The translations under genes and the position numbers were made by a program. A stretch of DNA of 64,000 nt from Pseudomonas sp. 7SR1 (GTDB lineage Bacteria > Pseudomonadota > Gammaproteobacteria > Pseudomonadales > Pseudomonadaceae), in the NCBI RefSeq assembly GCF_900156465.1, contig NZ_LT707064.1, forward strand, positions 1,214,001-1,278,000, in the 5' to 3' direction. The notes under the pieces were generated by a model. It was given only the letters and a program-made list of their open reading frames with translations, was not told where the DNA came from and did no database searches. This document shows, one piece after another, positions 1 to 12,205 of this stretch (positions are counted from its first letter, which is position 1; each line of letters starts with the position of its first letter).

Positions 1-2499
<2,499 letters not shown>

Positions 2500-2750
2500 G
2501 TAACGACCCCTAGGGTGGTTTGTTGAGTGCCTATCTCGCCACTGAGTCAAGGGATAAGCAACCCCTCCCTGCGGAAACCATGGCGCCGGGACGGGTCGGC
2601 GATCCCCCCCTCGACGGGTTGTCCGGTAAGAAAAGCGCCTGTGCCATCCCTTTCGCGCCCTCTGGCCCCGAGATCCCGCTTGCATCCCCCTCCTCCTGCC
2701 GACAAGCTATGCTCCATGCTTTGTCGTCTCATGGAAAAAGGCTTAACCGG

Positions 2751-3833
2751 ATGCGCATTCTCATCACTGGCGGTGCCGGCTTCATCGGCTCGGCTCTCAT
2801 ACGGCATTTGATCCACGATACGGGACATCAGGTCCTGAACCTCGACAAGCTGACCTACGCAGGCAATCTTGAATCCCTGAGTAGCATCGATCATGACAGT
2901 CGTTATGAATTCGTACAGGCCGATATCGTCGACCAACCGACTGTCAGCGCGGTGCTGGAGCGGTTCAAGCCCGACGCGATCATGCACCTGGCGGCCGAGT
3001 CCCACGTGGATCGCTCCATCGATGGCCCGGCGGACTTCATCCAGACCAATATCGTAGGCACCTACAGCCTGCTGGAAGCGACCCGCGCCTACTGGCAGGC
3101 CCTGCCCGAACCCCAGAAGCGCGCGTTTCGTTTCCACCACATTTCCACCGACGAGGTCTACGGGGACCTGCATGGCGTGGACGACCTGTTCACCGAAACC
3201 ACCGCCTACGCCCCCAGTTCCCCCTATTCGGCCAGCAAAGCGGCGTCCGACCACCTGGTCCGTGCCTGGCAGCGTACCTACGGGCTGCCTGTGCTGCTGA
3301 CCAATTGCTCGAACAACTACGGGCCGTTCCACTTCCCCGAGAAGCTGATTCCGCTGGTGATCCTCAACGCGCTGGCAGGCAAGCAGCTGCCGGTATACGG
3401 CGACGGTCAACAAGTACGGGACTGGCTGTACGTTGAAGACCACGCCAGGGCGCTGCTGAAGGTCGTCACCGAAGGTACCGTCGGCGAGACCTACAATATC
3501 GGCGGCCACAATGAGCAGAAGAACATCGATGTGGTACGCAACATCTGCGCGCTGCTGGAAGAGCTCGCGCCACATAAACCCGAAGGGGTGGAGCACTACG
3601 CCGACCTGATTACCTTCGTCAAGGATCGTCCCGGTCACGACCTGCGCTACGCCATCGATGCCGGCAAGATCGAACGGGAGCTGGGCTGGACGCCGCAGGA
3701 GACCTTCGATACCGGGTTGCGCAAGACTGTGCAGTGGTACCTGGAAAACCTGCTGTGGTGCCGACGTGTCCAGGACGGCAGCTATCAGGGCGAGCGCCTG
3801 GGCTCGCTCGACAACAAGGAATCGATTGCATGA
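2751..3833 (+). CDS. rmlB: dTDP-glucose 4,6-dehydratase RmlB
   Basis: Second step of dTDP-L-rhamnose synthesis: NAD-dependent dehydration of dTDP-glucose to the 4-keto-6-deoxy sugar, in the cytosol. The 360-residue protein is the normal RmlB length. The Rossmann motif TGGAGFIGS lies at residues 6-14, the catalytic STDEVYG with T133-D134-E135, and the SDR pair Y159/K163 in YSASK. ATG 2751 is chosen over upstream in-frame starts because the nucleotide fold begins directly with MRILITGG. First gene of the rmlBACD operon; its stop overlaps the rmlA start (ATGA). The 250 bp upstream are shared with the divergent kinase/aminotransferase gene. Confidence 0.97.
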   Translation: MRILITGGAGFIGSALIRHLIHDTGHQVLNLDKLTYAGNLESLSSIDHDSRYEFVQADIVDQPTVSAVLERFKPDAIMHLAAESHVDRSIDGPADFIQTNIVGTYSLLEATRAYWQALPEPQKRAFRFHHISTDEVYGDLHGVDDLFTETTAYAPSSPYSASKAASDHLVRAWQRTYGLPVLLTNCSNNYGPFHFPEKLIPLVILNALAGKQLPVYGDGQQVRDWLYVEDHARALLKVVTEGTVGETYNIGGHNEQKNIDVVRNICALLEELAPHKPEGVEHYADLITFVKDRPGHDLRYAIDAGKIERELGWTPQETFDTGLRKTVQWYLENLLWCRRVQDGSYQGERLGSLDNKESIA

Positions 3834-4705
3834 TGAAGGGCATCGTTCTGGCCGGCGGTTCCGGCACACGCCTGCACCCTATTACCCTCGGCGTGTCCAA
3901 ACAGCTGTTGCCGGTTTATGACAAGCCGATGATCTACTATCCGATCTCGGTGCTGATGCTGGCAGGCATCAAGGACATCCTGGTGATTTCCACACCGCAA
4001 GACCTGCCGCAATACCGCAACCTGCTGGGCGACGGCAGCCAGTTCGGCGTGCAGTTCAGTTATGCCGAGCAGCCTTCGCCCGATGGGCTGGCCCAGGCAT
4101 TCCTGATCGGTGAGCAGTTCATCGGCAGCGACCCGGTGTGCCTGATCCTGGGCGACAACATCTTTCACGGCCAGCGCTTCAGCGAGCAGTTGCAGACCGC
4201 CGTCAACCGACAGAGCGGCGCGACCGTGTTCGGCTATTGGGTCAAGGATCCGGAGCGTTTTGGCGTGATTGACTTCAACGACGAAGGCCATGCCATTTCT
4301 ATCGAAGAAAAACCGACCGTACCTAAATCCAGCTACGCGGTGACCGGCCTGTATTTCTACGATAACGACGTGATCCGGATCGCCAAGTCCATCAAACCCT
4401 CCAAGCGAGGCGAACTGGAAATCACCGACGTCAACAACGCTTACCTGCAACGCGGCGATCTGCATGTCGAGCGCTTCGGCCGGGGTTTCGCCTGGCTGGA
4501 CACCGGCACCCACGACAGCTTGCTGGAGGCCTCGCAGTACGTACAGACCATCGAGCACCGACAAGGCCTGAAGGTGGCTTGCCTGGAAGAAATCGCCTAC
4601 CAGCAGGGATGGGTCAGTCGCGAGCACGTTCTCGAGCGCGCCGGCTATTTCGGCAAGACCGGCTATGGCCAGTACCTGTTCAAGATCGTGGGAGAGACAC
4701 GTTGA
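3830..4705 (+). CDS. rmlA: Glucose-1-phosphate thymidylyltransferase RmlA
   Basis: Makes dTDP-glucose from dTTP and glucose-1-phosphate, the feedback-regulated first step of the rhamnose pathway. The protein has 291 residues, as usual. The nucleotidyltransferase signature GGSGTRLHP is at residues 9-17, followed by the conserved [18 protein letters not shown] and EKPTVPKS blocks and a C-terminal [13 protein letters not shown]. Two adjacent ATG codons (3830 and 3833) are in frame; 3830 fits better with the AAGGA at 3816-3820 and overlaps the rmlB stop. Its own stop overlaps the TTG start of rmlC, so translation of the four genes is probably coupled. Confidence 0.97.
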   Translation: MMKGIVLAGGSGTRLHPITLGVSKQLLPVYDKPMIYYPISVLMLAGIKDILVISTPQDLPQYRNLLGDGSQFGVQFSYAEQPSPDGLAQAFLIGEQFIGSDPVCLILGDNIFHGQRFSEQLQTAVNRQSGATVFGYWVKDPERFGVIDFNDEGHAISIEEKPTVPKSSYAVTGLYFYDNDVIRIAKSIKPSKRGELEITDVNNAYLQRGDLHVERFGRGFAWLDTGTHDSLLEASQYVQTIEHRQGLKVACLEEIAYQQGWVSREHVLERAGYFGKTGYGQYLFKIVGETR

Positions 4706-5247
4706 ACGTCATCGCCACCCGATTGCCTGGAGTGCTGATCATCGAGCCGAAAGTCTTCGGTGACGATCGCGGTTTTTTCTTTGAGAGCTTCAATGCCAGG
4801 GCGTTCGCCGATGCCACAGGCTGTGCCCTGCAGTTCGTCCAGGACAACCATTCGCGTTCGAGCCGGGGCGTATTGCGCGGCTTGCATTACCAGATCGAAC
4901 AGGCCCAGGGAAAACTCGTGCGGGTCACCGCCGGAGAAGTGCTGGACGTCGCGGTGGACATCCGCCGCAGTTCGCCCACCTTCGGCCAGTGGGCCAGCGC
5001 ACGTCTTTCGGCGCACAACCAGCGCCAGCTATGGATTCCGCCCGGGTTTGCCCACGGTTTTGTGGTATTGAGCGAATCGGCGGATTTCCTCTACAAGACC
5101 ACCGATTACTATGCCCCCGCGGCCGAACGCTGCATTCGCTGGGACGACCCGCGACTGGCCATTGACTGGGAGCTCGAAGACACGCCGATCCTGTCGCCCA
5201 AGGACCAGAACGGCAAATCCCTGGACGAGGCCGACCTGTTCCCATGA
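4702..5247 (+). CDS. rmlC: dTDP-4-dehydrorhamnose 3,5-epimerase RmlC
   Basis: Epimerises C3 and C5 of dTDP-4-keto-6-deoxyglucose. The 181-residue cupin is typical in length, with the active-site block RGLHYQ (H62) and the tyrosine-rich YKTTDYY segment. There is no ATG at the N-terminus where homology begins; TTG 4702 starts [10 protein letters not shown], overlaps the rmlA stop as TTGA, and has GGAGAG at 4691-4696 as ribosome binding site. An upstream ATG in this frame lies far inside rmlA and is unlikely. The stop overlaps the rmlD start (ATGA). Confidence 0.96.
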   Translation: MNVIATRLPGVLIIEPKVFGDDRGFFFESFNARAFADATGCALQFVQDNHSRSSRGVLRGLHYQIEQAQGKLVRVTAGEVLDVAVDIRRSSPTFGQWASARLSAHNQRQLWIPPGFAHGFVVLSESADFLYKTTDYYAPAAERCIRWDDPRLAIDWELEDTPILSPKDQNGKSLDEADLFP

Positions 5248-6125
5248 CTGCCTCCTTGCGCATCCTGATCATTGGCCGCAACGGCCAGGTGGCTCAGGCG
5301 CTTCAATCGCGCCTGGCCGGCACTGCGGAACTGATCGTGCGCGGCAGTGACCAGCTCGACCTGGCGCACCCGGACAACCTGCGGTCCGCCATCACTGCCC
5401 TGGGGCCGGACCTGATCATCAACGCCGCGGCCCATACGGCAGTCGACCAGGCCGAGAGCGAGCCGGAGCTGGCATTCGCCATCAACGCCACCGCCCCCGG
5501 GATCCTGGCTGGAACGGCGGTCTCCCTGGGCGTCCCGTTGATCCATTACTCCACCGATTATGTCTTCGATGGCCACCGGCGCGAGCCCTACACCGAGGAC
5601 GACGCGACCAACCCGCTGAGCGTCTATGGACGCAGCAAACTGGCCGGCGAAGATGCGATCCGCCAGGCCGGGGGGCAGTACCTGATACTGCGCACCAGCT
5701 GGGTGTATTCCACCAGAGGTCGCAATTTCCTGCTGACCATGCAGCGCCTGCTTCAGGAAAAACCGAGCCTGCGGGTGGTGGCCGACCAGATCGGTGCACC
5801 GACCTGGGCGGCCACCATTGCCGACAGCACCGCGAAGCTCATCGAGCGCTGGCAGGCCGGACAGCCTGGCGCCTGGGGCACCTATCACCTGACGGCCCAG
5901 GGCGAGACGTCCTGGTTCGGTTTCGCCCAGGCCATCGGCGAACATCTGGCCGAGCAGCAAAAGCCCTGTGCCGTACTCGAACCCATCCCCTCCAGTGCTT
6001 ACCCGACGCCGGCTCATCGGCCCCTCAACTCGCGGCTGGATTGCTCGCGACTGCTGCGGGAATGGGGAGTGAGCCAGCCAGACTGGCGAATCGCGTTGCG
6101 CCAGTGCCTTGCCGGGCAGACCTAG
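5244..6125 (+). CDS. rmlD: dTDP-4-dehydrorhamnose reductase RmlD
   Basis: NADPH-dependent last step giving dTDP-L-rhamnose, donor for LPS core/O-antigen and rhamnolipids. 293 residues. The Rossmann start is atypical but recognisable (LIIGRNGQVAQAL), with the family blocks NAAAHTAVDQAE, HYSTDYVFDG and the catalytic YGRSKLAGE. ATG 5244 overlaps the rmlC stop. The order here is B-A-C-D; the P. aeruginosa PAO1 operon is known as rmlBDAC, so the genes have been shuffled while still adjoining dctBD. No clear terminator follows before dctB. Confidence 0.96.
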   Translation: MTASLRILIIGRNGQVAQALQSRLAGTAELIVRGSDQLDLAHPDNLRSAITALGPDLIINAAAHTAVDQAESEPELAFAINATAPGILAGTAVSLGVPLIHYSTDYVFDGHRREPYTEDDATNPLSVYGRSKLAGEDAIRQAGGQYLILRTSWVYSTRGRNFLLTMQRLLQEKPSLRVVADQIGAPTWAATIADSTAKLIERWQAGQPGAWGTYHLTAQGETSWFGFAQAIGEHLAEQQKPCAVLEPIPSSAYPTPAHRPLNSRLDCSRLLREWGVSQPDWRIALRQCLAGQT

Positions 6126-6202
6126 GCTCTGGCCGAAGAATATCTTTCAGGCAGCGCCGGCTTTGTACGTCGCTGCGCAGGCATTTTCCATTCAAGCCCG
6201 GG

Positions 6203-6208
6203 CATAAT
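6203..6208 (+). promoter_or_regulatory. Possible -10 element for dctBD
   Basis: CATAAT lies 27 nt before the dctB start in the 109 bp gap after rmlD. No convincing -35 hexamer is visible, so the call is weak. Confidence 0.3.
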
Positions 6209-6234
6209 GCGCGTGTTCCCACAGGCGCACGTTT

Positions 6235-8043
6235 ATGAACTCCACTCTTCCCCGCAGACCCCGTTGGCGCAGCCTGGCCCTGCTAGCGCTGTGCCTGGCA
6301 CCCTTGCTGTGGCCGCTGGAGCATCTGGCTGAACGTTATTACCGCAGCGAACTGGCCGGGCAGAACCGCCAGACCCTCGATCTGTACGTCGCCAACCTGT
6401 TGGGTACGCTGCATCGCTATGAGGTGCTGCCGCAGATCCTCGGCGACCTGCCGGCCCTGCGCGCGGCACTGTCGGCTCCCGACGACAGCGTCACCCAAGG
6501 CAACGCCAACCAGCTGCTGAAGAACATCAGCGCCCAGAGCGGGGCCGAAGTGATGTACCTGATGGACCCCACCGGCAAGACGCTGGCGGCGTCGAACTGG
6601 GACAAGCATGACAGTTTCGTCGGGCGCAATTTCTCCTTCCGGCCGTATTTCATCGAAGCCATGGCCGGGCGCCTGGGACGCTTCTTCGGCCTGGGCACCA
6701 CGTCGGGCAAGCGCGGTTACTTTTTCGCCGCCGCGGTACGCGACCATGAAAAAGTCATCGGCGTGCTGGTGGTCAAGGTGGATCTGGACCACACCGAAAG
6801 CCTGTGGGGCAAGACGCCGGAGCAACTGTTGGTCACCGACCACAACGGCGTGGTCATCCTGACATCTCGGCAGGAGTGGCGATTTCGCGCGACCCGCCCC
6901 CTCAGCGACGAGGAGCGCACGGCCATCAGCGCCGTACAGCCCTACCCGACCCGCGATCCCCAGCCGTTGAACCTGGATGCCAACGCCTGGCTGACCCAGA
7001 CCCAGTCCATCGAGGAGACGGGCTGGAGCGTGAGCATTCTCGCCCCTCGTACGCTGATCGACCGGCCAGTGCGCACCGTGGTCGCCACGGGCGGCGCGGC
7101 GCTTCTGGTGCTGATGCTGCTGCTCGGATTGATGATGCAGCGCCGGCGCCATTACCTGGATAGGATCGCCTTCGAAGCCAAGGCACGCCACGAACTGGAG
7201 GGCCGGGTGGCCGAGCGTACCAGCGACCTGGAAGGGTTGAACCGGCGACTGAGACAGGAAGTGCTGGAGCGTGAACATGCCCAGCAGGAGCTGGTCCGTG
7301 CCCAGGACGACCTGGTCCAGGCCGGCAAACTTTCCGCCCTGGGCACCATGTCGGCCAGTATCAGCCACGAACTCAACCAGCCCCTGGCGGCGATTCGAAG
7401 CTATGCCGAAAACGCCGAGATCCTCCTGGACCACCAGCGCACCGAGGACGCCCGGGGCAATCTCAAGCAAATCGGCGAACTGACCGGGCGCATGGCCTCG
7501 ATCATCGCCCACCTGCGCGCCTTCGCCCGGCGCGACCGCCACGCTCCGGAAAGCGTCGCCCTGCAACCGGCCCTGGACGACGCCCTGGCGTTGCTTGCCA
7601 AACGCCGCCGCAGCATGGAAGTCGAGCTGATCCGTGACCTGCCGGCCGCCACGCTGTGGGTCGAGGCCGGCGAAACCCGCTTGCGCCAGGTGCTGGGCAA
7701 CCTGCTGGCCAATGCCCTGGATGCCCTGACCGAGAAAGGTCCGCCGCGCAAACTCTGGCTCAGTGCCCAGGCCACCGAAACCGGCGTCACCCTGTACATC
7801 CGCGATAACGGTCCAGGCTTCTGCATGGAAGCCCTTGGCCGCGCCAGCGAACCCTTCTACACCACCAAGACCCGTACCCAGGGCCTTGGCCTTGGGCTGG
7901 CGATCTGCGAAACCCTGATGCGCGCCTTCGGCGGTGAACTGTCGTTCGCCAACCACAAGGAAGGCGGCGCACTGATCACCCTCAAGCTGCGCGCCGGCGC
8001 GCCCGGAGTGAGCCTGCAACCATCCGAGGACCGTAGCGTATGA
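6235..8043 (+). CDS. dctB: C4-dicarboxylate sensor histidine kinase DctB
   Basis: Inner-membrane sensor kinase of 602 residues. Order: N-terminal membrane helix (about 10-30), periplasmic double-Cache sensor (about 45-285; FSFRPYF and GKRGYFFAAAV blocks), second membrane helix near 285-308, a short coiled coil, then the dimerisation/phosphoacceptor H-box SISHELNQPLAAI with H378 and the HATPase domain (NLLANALDAL, DNGPGF, GLGLGLAI). The domain plan and position beside rml match P. aeruginosa DctB, which senses succinate, fumarate and malate. Its stop overlaps the dctD start as ATGA. The dctPQM transporter it controls elsewhere is not adjacent, so the ligand is inferred. Confidence 0.9.
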   Translation: MNSTLPRRPRWRSLALLALCLAPLLWPLEHLAERYYRSELAGQNRQTLDLYVANLLGTLHRYEVLPQILGDLPALRAALSAPDDSVTQGNANQLLKNISAQSGAEVMYLMDPTGKTLAASNWDKHDSFVGRNFSFRPYFIEAMAGRLGRFFGLGTTSGKRGYFFAAAVRDHEKVIGVLVVKVDLDHTESLWGKTPEQLLVTDHNGVVILTSRQEWRFRATRPLSDEERTAISAVQPYPTRDPQPLNLDANAWLTQTQSIEETGWSVSILAPRTLIDRPVRTVVATGGAALLVLMLLLGLMMQRRRHYLDRIAFEAKARHELEGRVAERTSDLEGLNRRLRQEVLEREHAQQELVRAQDDLVQAGKLSALGTMSASISHELNQPLAAIRSYAENAEILLDHQRTEDARGNLKQIGELTGRMASIIAHLRAFARRDRHAPESVALQPALDDALALLAKRRRSMEVELIRDLPAATLWVEAGETRLRQVLGNLLANALDALTEKGPPRKLWLSAQATETGVTLYIRDNGPGFCMEALGRASEPFYTTKTRTQGLGLGLAICETLMRAFGGELSFANHKEGGALITLKLRAGAPGVSLQPSEDRSV

Positions 8044-9431
8044 CCATCGATAACCGGATTGAGGTGGTGCTGATCGACGACGATCCCCACCTGCGCCAGG
8101 CCCTGAGCCAGACCCTCGACCTGGCCGGGCTGAAAGTCCTGCCCCTGGGCGAGGCCAAGGACCTTGTCGAGCAATTGCCCCGTGACTGGCCGGGCGTGGT
8201 GGTCAGCGATATCCGCATGCCGGGTATCGACGGCCTCGAACTGCTCAACCTGCTGCATGCCCAGGATCCGGAATTGCCGGTGCTGCTGATCACCGGTCAC
8301 GGCGACGTGCCGCTGGCAGTGCAGGCCATGCGCGCGGGCGCCTACGACTTCCTGGAGAAGCCCTTCCCCAGCGATCACTTGCTCGACAGCGTACGCCGGG
8401 CCTTGGCGCTACGCCGCCTGGTGATGGACAACCGCAGCCTGCGCCTGGCCCTCAGTGACCGTCATGAGCTCAGCGCCCGGTTGATCGGCCAATCGACGCC
8501 GATCCTGCGCCTGCGCGAGCAGATCGGCGCCTTGGCCGCGACCCGTGCCGACGTATTGATCCTGGGTGAAACCGGTGCGGGCAAGGAAGTGGTCGCCCGT
8601 GCCTTGCATGACCTCTCGGGGCGGCGCAACGGCCCGTTCGTGGCGATCAACGCCGGAGCGCTGGCCGAATCGGTGGTGGAAAGCGAGCTGTTCGGCCACG
8701 AGCCTGGCGCTTTCACCGGGGCGCAAAAGCGCCGCATCGGCAAGTTCGAGTTCGCCAACGGCGGTACGCTGTTTCTCGATGAAATCGAAAGCATGAGCAT
8801 GGACGTCCAGGTCAAGCTGTTGCGTCTGTTGCAGGAACGCGTGGTGGAACGCTTGGGAGGCAATCAACAGATCCCGTTGGATATCCGCATCATCGCCGCC
8901 ACCAAGGAAGACCTGCGCCAGGCCGCGGACCAAGGGCGTTTCCGCGCCGACCTGTATTACCGCCTGAACGTCGCGCCGCTGCGCATTCCGCCGCTGCGCG
9001 AGCGGGGCGAGGATACGCTGATGCTGTTCCAGCACTTCGCCAACGAAGCCAGCGCCCGCCACGGGCTGCCACCCCATGAGTTGCAACCTGCACAACGGGC
9101 GCTGTTGCTGCGTCACAGTTGGCCGGGCAACGTCCGGGAACTGCAGAACGCGGCCGAACGCTTTGCCCTGGGCCTGGAACTGGCCCTGGATAACAGCGTG
9201 CCGGACGGCACCCCGGGGGCACCGGTGGAGATCGTCAGCGGCGGCTTGAGCGAACAAGTGGAAAACTTCGAGAAGACCCTGATCGCCGCCGAACTGGCCC
9301 GCCCCCACAGCTCGGTACGCAGCCTCGCCGAAGCCCTGGGCATTCCGCGCAAGACCTTGCACGACAAGCTGCGCAAGCATGGCCTGACCTTTGGCGACAG
9401 CAGCCAGGGTGCGGCCGATGAGTCCGATTGA
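8040..9431 (+). CDS. dctD: Sigma-54-dependent response regulator DctD
   Basis: NtrC-family regulator of 463 residues partnered with DctB. Receiver domain with the acidic pocket DDD near residue 13 and phospho-acceptor D57 in VVSDIRMPG; AAA+ domain with Walker A GETGAGKE, the sigma-54 contact loop GAFTGA and Walker B TLFLDE; C-terminal Fis-type helix-turn-helix (SVRSLAEALGIPRKTLHDKL). It should activate RpoN promoters of dicarboxylate uptake genes located elsewhere. Co-transcription with dctB is implied by the 4 nt overlap. Confidence 0.93.
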   Translation: MTIDNRIEVVLIDDDPHLRQALSQTLDLAGLKVLPLGEAKDLVEQLPRDWPGVVVSDIRMPGIDGLELLNLLHAQDPELPVLLITGHGDVPLAVQAMRAGAYDFLEKPFPSDHLLDSVRRALALRRLVMDNRSLRLALSDRHELSARLIGQSTPILRLREQIGALAATRADVLILGETGAGKEVVARALHDLSGRRNGPFVAINAGALAESVVESELFGHEPGAFTGAQKRRIGKFEFANGGTLFLDEIESMSMDVQVKLLRLLQERVVERLGGNQQIPLDIRIIAATKEDLRQAADQGRFRADLYYRLNVAPLRIPPLRERGEDTLMLFQHFANEASARHGLPPHELQPAQRALLLRHSWPGNVRELQNAAERFALGLELALDNSVPDGTPGAPVEIVSGGLSEQVENFEKTLIAAELARPHSSVRSLAEALGIPRKTLHDKLRKHGLTFGDSSQGAADESD

Positions 9432-9467
9432 GTTATCGTCATCCTTCTTTCACCCAAGAGGCCTGCA

Positions 9468-9923
9468 ATGAACCGCGACAGTCGCTACCTGGAATCGATC
9501 CTGCACCACGACATCCCGCTGACCCGGGACATGGGCCTCAAGGTGCTCGATTGGCAGGCCCGGCAACTGCGCCTGTTCCTGCCACTTGCGGCCAACGTCA
9601 ACCACAAGAGCACCATGTTCGGCGGTAGCCTGTATTGCGGCGCGGTACTCGGCGGTTGGGGCTGGCTGCACCTGGCCTTGCGCGAGGAAGGCATCGAAGA
9701 CGGGCATATCGTGATCCAGGAAGGGCAGATCAGCTATCCGCTGCCAGTGACGCGCGATGCGACGGTTGTCTGCGATGCGCCCGAGGAAAAGACCTGGAAA
9801 CGCTTCCTGGCCACTTACCGGCGCTATGGCCGGGCGCGGCTGGCCCTGCAGACCCAGGTGATGAACGTGGAAAGCGATGACACCGCGGTGCAGTTCGAAG
9901 GGCAGTACGTGTTGCACCGCTGA
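9468..9923 (+). CDS. YiiD-type hotdog thioesterase domain protein
   Basis: A 151-residue single-domain protein of the YiiD C-terminal (putative thioesterase) family with a hotdog fold. The central helix segment NHKSTMFGGSLYCGAVL is characteristic, as is the late strand region RARLALQTQV. It lies 36 bp after dctD in the same direction and could be read through from that operon, but no functional tie is apparent. ATG 9468 has the GAGG of 'caagaggcctgca' upstream. Substrate unknown. Confidence 0.8.
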   Translation: MNRDSRYLESILHHDIPLTRDMGLKVLDWQARQLRLFLPLAANVNHKSTMFGGSLYCGAVLGGWGWLHLALREEGIEDGHIVIQEGQISYPLPVTRDATVVCDAPEEKTWKRFLATYRRYGRARLALQTQVMNVESDDTAVQFEGQYVLHR

Positions 9924-9945
9924 CATTGAAAAAACACCGCAACAC

Positions 9946-10035
9946 CTGTGACAAGGGGAGTTATCCCGTCGGGGCGCGAAGCAGCCCTGGTTTTTGGGGC
10001 GGCTGCGCAGCCCAACGGGGAGCGATCCCCTCACC
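9946..10035. repeat. Dispersed dyad repeat, 'GAGGGGATTTATCCCC' family (diverged copy)
   Basis: An inverted element with outer arms resembling ACAAGGGGAGTTATCCC and GGGGAGCGATCCCCT and inner arms built from GCGAAGCAGCC / GGCTGCGCAGCC. Related copies lie at 33747-33877, 37564-37696 and 63938-63987. It separates two convergent genes and may double as a transcription stop. Confidence 0.7.
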
Positions 10036-10053
10036 CGTATGGCCGGAGGTGGC

Positions 10054-10881
10054 TCAGGAGCGGGCCAGTTCCAGCAATTTGCCCCGCCACGCGGCTTTCG
10101 CCGGCAGCGCCAGGAACGACGCATTGAGCAGCGACTCCCGCGGTGGATAGCAGAACACTTCGCCACTCAGGTCCAACACCTCGCCCCCCGCGCCCTCCAG
10201 CACGCCCTGGGCGGCAGCGGTGTCCCATTGGGACGTCGGCGCCAGCCGTGGATAGCAATCCGCCGCGCCTTCGGCCACCAGGCAGAACTTCAATGAACTG
10301 CCGATACTGGTCAGTTGCAGCTCTCCCAGGCTTTGGCTCAAGCCATCCAGCAGGCGCTCCTGTTCGGGGCTGGTATGGCGGCGACTGGCGACCACGGTAA
10401 ACGTTTCGCCGGGCGCCAGTGCATGACGAACCTCGATGGGCGACGGCTCGCCCCCCTTGTCACCACGCCAGGCACCGAGCCCCGCGCCGCCGACGTAGAA
10501 GCGCCCACTGGTGGGCATCGACACCACGCCAAACACCACCTGCCCCTGCTCGATCAGTGCGATGTTGACCGTGAACTCCTCGCTGCCGGAAATGAACTCC
10601 TTGGTGCCATCCAACGGATCCACCAGCCACCAGCGCTGCCAGCCGGCGCGCAGGTCCTGGGCGATATCGGCGTCCTCCTCGGAGAGGATCGGGATCTGCG
10701 GCGCCAGCGCCGTCAGCCCGGCCACGATGACGTCGTGAGCGGCCATGTCCGCCGCGGTGACGGGCGACTCGTCGGCCTTGCGATCAACCTGCACGTTGGC
10801 TCGCCAGAAAGGCAGGATCGCCTCACCGGCCTTGAGCGCCAGCTCGATGACGGGGGCCATCAGTGGATGAGGATAATTCAT
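10054..10881 (-). CDS. cysQ: 3'(2'),5'-bisphosphate nucleotidase CysQ
   Basis: Inositol-monophosphatase-fold enzyme of 275 residues that hydrolyses PAP to AMP, clearing the by-product of sulfate assimilation and acyl-carrier loading. The metal-binding motifs are visible: ILSEEDAD, the signature WLVDPLDGTKEF and the C-terminal QWDTAAAQGVLEGAGG. It is translationally coupled to nudE, whose stop overlaps its ATG at 10881. The cysQ-nudE pair is conserved in pseudomonads. Confidence 0.95.
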   Translation of the reverse strand: MNYPHPLMAPVIELALKAGEAILPFWRANVQVDRKADESPVTAADMAAHDVIVAGLTALAPQIPILSEEDADIAQDLRAGWQRWWLVDPLDGTKEFISGSEEFTVNIALIEQGQVVFGVVSMPTSGRFYVGGAGLGAWRGDKGGEPSPIEVRHALAPGETFTVVASRRHTSPEQERLLDGLSQSLGELQLTSIGSSLKFCLVAEGAADCYPRLAPTSQWDTAAAQGVLEGAGGEVLDLSGEVFCYPPRESLLNASFLALPAKAAWRGKLLELARS

Positions 10882-11444
10882 GCCAGGAATGCTCCGCGCT
10901 GGGTCAGCAGGTCACGGGCCAGGTACAACGCCGCCAAGGCGCGGCCCTCCGTGAATTGCGGGTTCTGCGCCAGGGCCGCCAGCTCCCGCAGATTGACCTT
11001 GTCTACGCGCATCGGCTCGGGCTCGTCGCCCTCCAGCCGTTCCTCGTACAGATCGCTTGCCAGCACCACCTGGATCTTCTGGCTCATGTAGCCGGGCGAC
11101 AAGGACAGTTCGGTCAGGTGCTCCAGTTGCCGCGCACCGAAACCGGCCTCCTCCTTGAGCTCCCGCTCGGCTGCCGCCAGCACGTCTTCCCCGGGCTCGA
11201 TCAATCCCTTGGGCAGGGACAGTTCGTAGGCATCGGTACCGCCACAATACTCTTCCACCAACACCGCGTGCTCGGCATCGAGCATGGCCACGATCATCAC
11301 CGCCCCATACCCGGCGCCCTTGCCCGCCAGGCGCTCATAGGTGCGCTCCACACCATTGGAAAAACGCAGTTTCAGTTCTTCCACGCAAAACAGGCGGCTG
11401 GTGGCGACGATCCGTCGATCGAGTATGGTGGGTTTCTGGCGCAT
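10878..11444 (-). CDS. nudE: ADP-sugar/NADH Nudix hydrolase NudE
   Basis: A 188-residue Nudix hydrolase acting on ADP-ribose, Ap3A and NADH type compounds. The Nudix box is complete: G-x5-E-x7-REL-xEE-AGFG (segment GLIEPGEDVLAAAERELKEE and onward). First gene of the nudE-cysQ minus-strand pair, and divergent from the HAD nucleotidase at 11533 across an 88 bp gap. The two products share nucleotide-phosphate clean-up roles. Confidence 0.94.
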   Translation of the reverse strand: MRQKPTILDRRIVATSRLFCVEELKLRFSNGVERTYERLAGKGAGYGAVMIVAMLDAEHAVLVEEYCGGTDAYELSLPKGLIEPGEDVLAAAERELKEEAGFGARQLEHLTELSLSPGYMSQKIQVVLASDLYEERLEGDEPEPMRVDKVNLRELAALAQNPQFTEGRALAALYLARDLLTQRGAFLA

Positions 11445-11532
11445 AAACGGCTCCCTGGGCGATAGCGGGCTACTATACCCGGCCTATTCTGATTGTTTGT
11501 GTCGGATATCCGATTACCGCTGGAGAAGTTTT

Positions 11533-12195
11533 ATGACCTTGTTGCCCTGGCACGAGATCGATACGGTTCTGCTGGACATGGACGGCACGCTGCTGGACCT
11601 GCATTACGACAATCATTTCTGGATGGAGCACCTGCCCCAGCGCTACGCCGAACTGCATGGCGTGAGCCGGGCCATGGCCGAAATGGAGCTGCAACCGCTG
11701 TTCGAACGCAACGCCGGACAATTGCAATGGTATTGCCTGGACTTCTGGACCGCCGAACTGAAGCTGCCGGTGCGCGAATTGAAGCTGGAGACCGCACACC
11801 TGATCGCCTTGCGACCCGACGCCGATACCTTCCTGGCGGCGATCCAGCGAGCCGGAAAGCGGGTGGTGATGATTACCAACGCTCACCGGGACTCGTTGTC
11901 CCTGAAACTGGAACGTATCGAGCTTGAGCCTTATTTCGAGCGTTTGATCAGCTCCCATGACTACGGTTTCCCGAAAGAAAATCCGCAGTTCTGGGACGCA
12001 CTGCAAGCCGACCTGAACTTCGATCCGGCCCGCAGCCTGTTTATCGACGACACCCTGCCGGTACTACGCAGCGCAAGGGATTTCGGCGTGGCGCACTTAC
12101 TGGCCGTCAGGGAGCCGGACAGCCGCAAAGGCCCCAAGGACACGGGGGAGTTCGAGGCGCTGGAGGATTACCGGGACGTGCTTGTGGGTCTATGA
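11533..12195 (+). CDS. yrfG: GMP/IMP nucleotidase YrfG (HAD family)
   Basis: Haloacid-dehalogenase phosphatase of 220 residues. Motif I DMDGTLLDL gives D15 and D17; motif II is MITNAH; motif III/IV is FPKENPQFWDAL followed by LFIDDTLPVL. The E. coli orthologue dephosphorylates GMP and IMP. The start at 11533 gives the usual length and follows GGAGAAG at 11522-11528; longer in-frame starts run back into nudE. Conserved neighbour of nudE-cysQ. Confidence 0.93.
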   Translation: MTLLPWHEIDTVLLDMDGTLLDLHYDNHFWMEHLPQRYAELHGVSRAMAEMELQPLFERNAGQLQWYCLDFWTAELKLPVRELKLETAHLIALRPDADTFLAAIQRAGKRVVMITNAHRDSLSLKLERIELEPYFERLISSHDYGFPKENPQFWDALQADLNFDPARSLFIDDTLPVLRSARDFGVAHLLAVREPDSRKGPKDTGEFEALEDYRDVLVGL

Positions 12196-12205
12196 CGTCG
12201 GTGAA

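Noticed and set aside
2547..3869. Open frame opposite rmlB
   Set aside because: Antisense shadow; rmlB is unequivocal on the plus strand.
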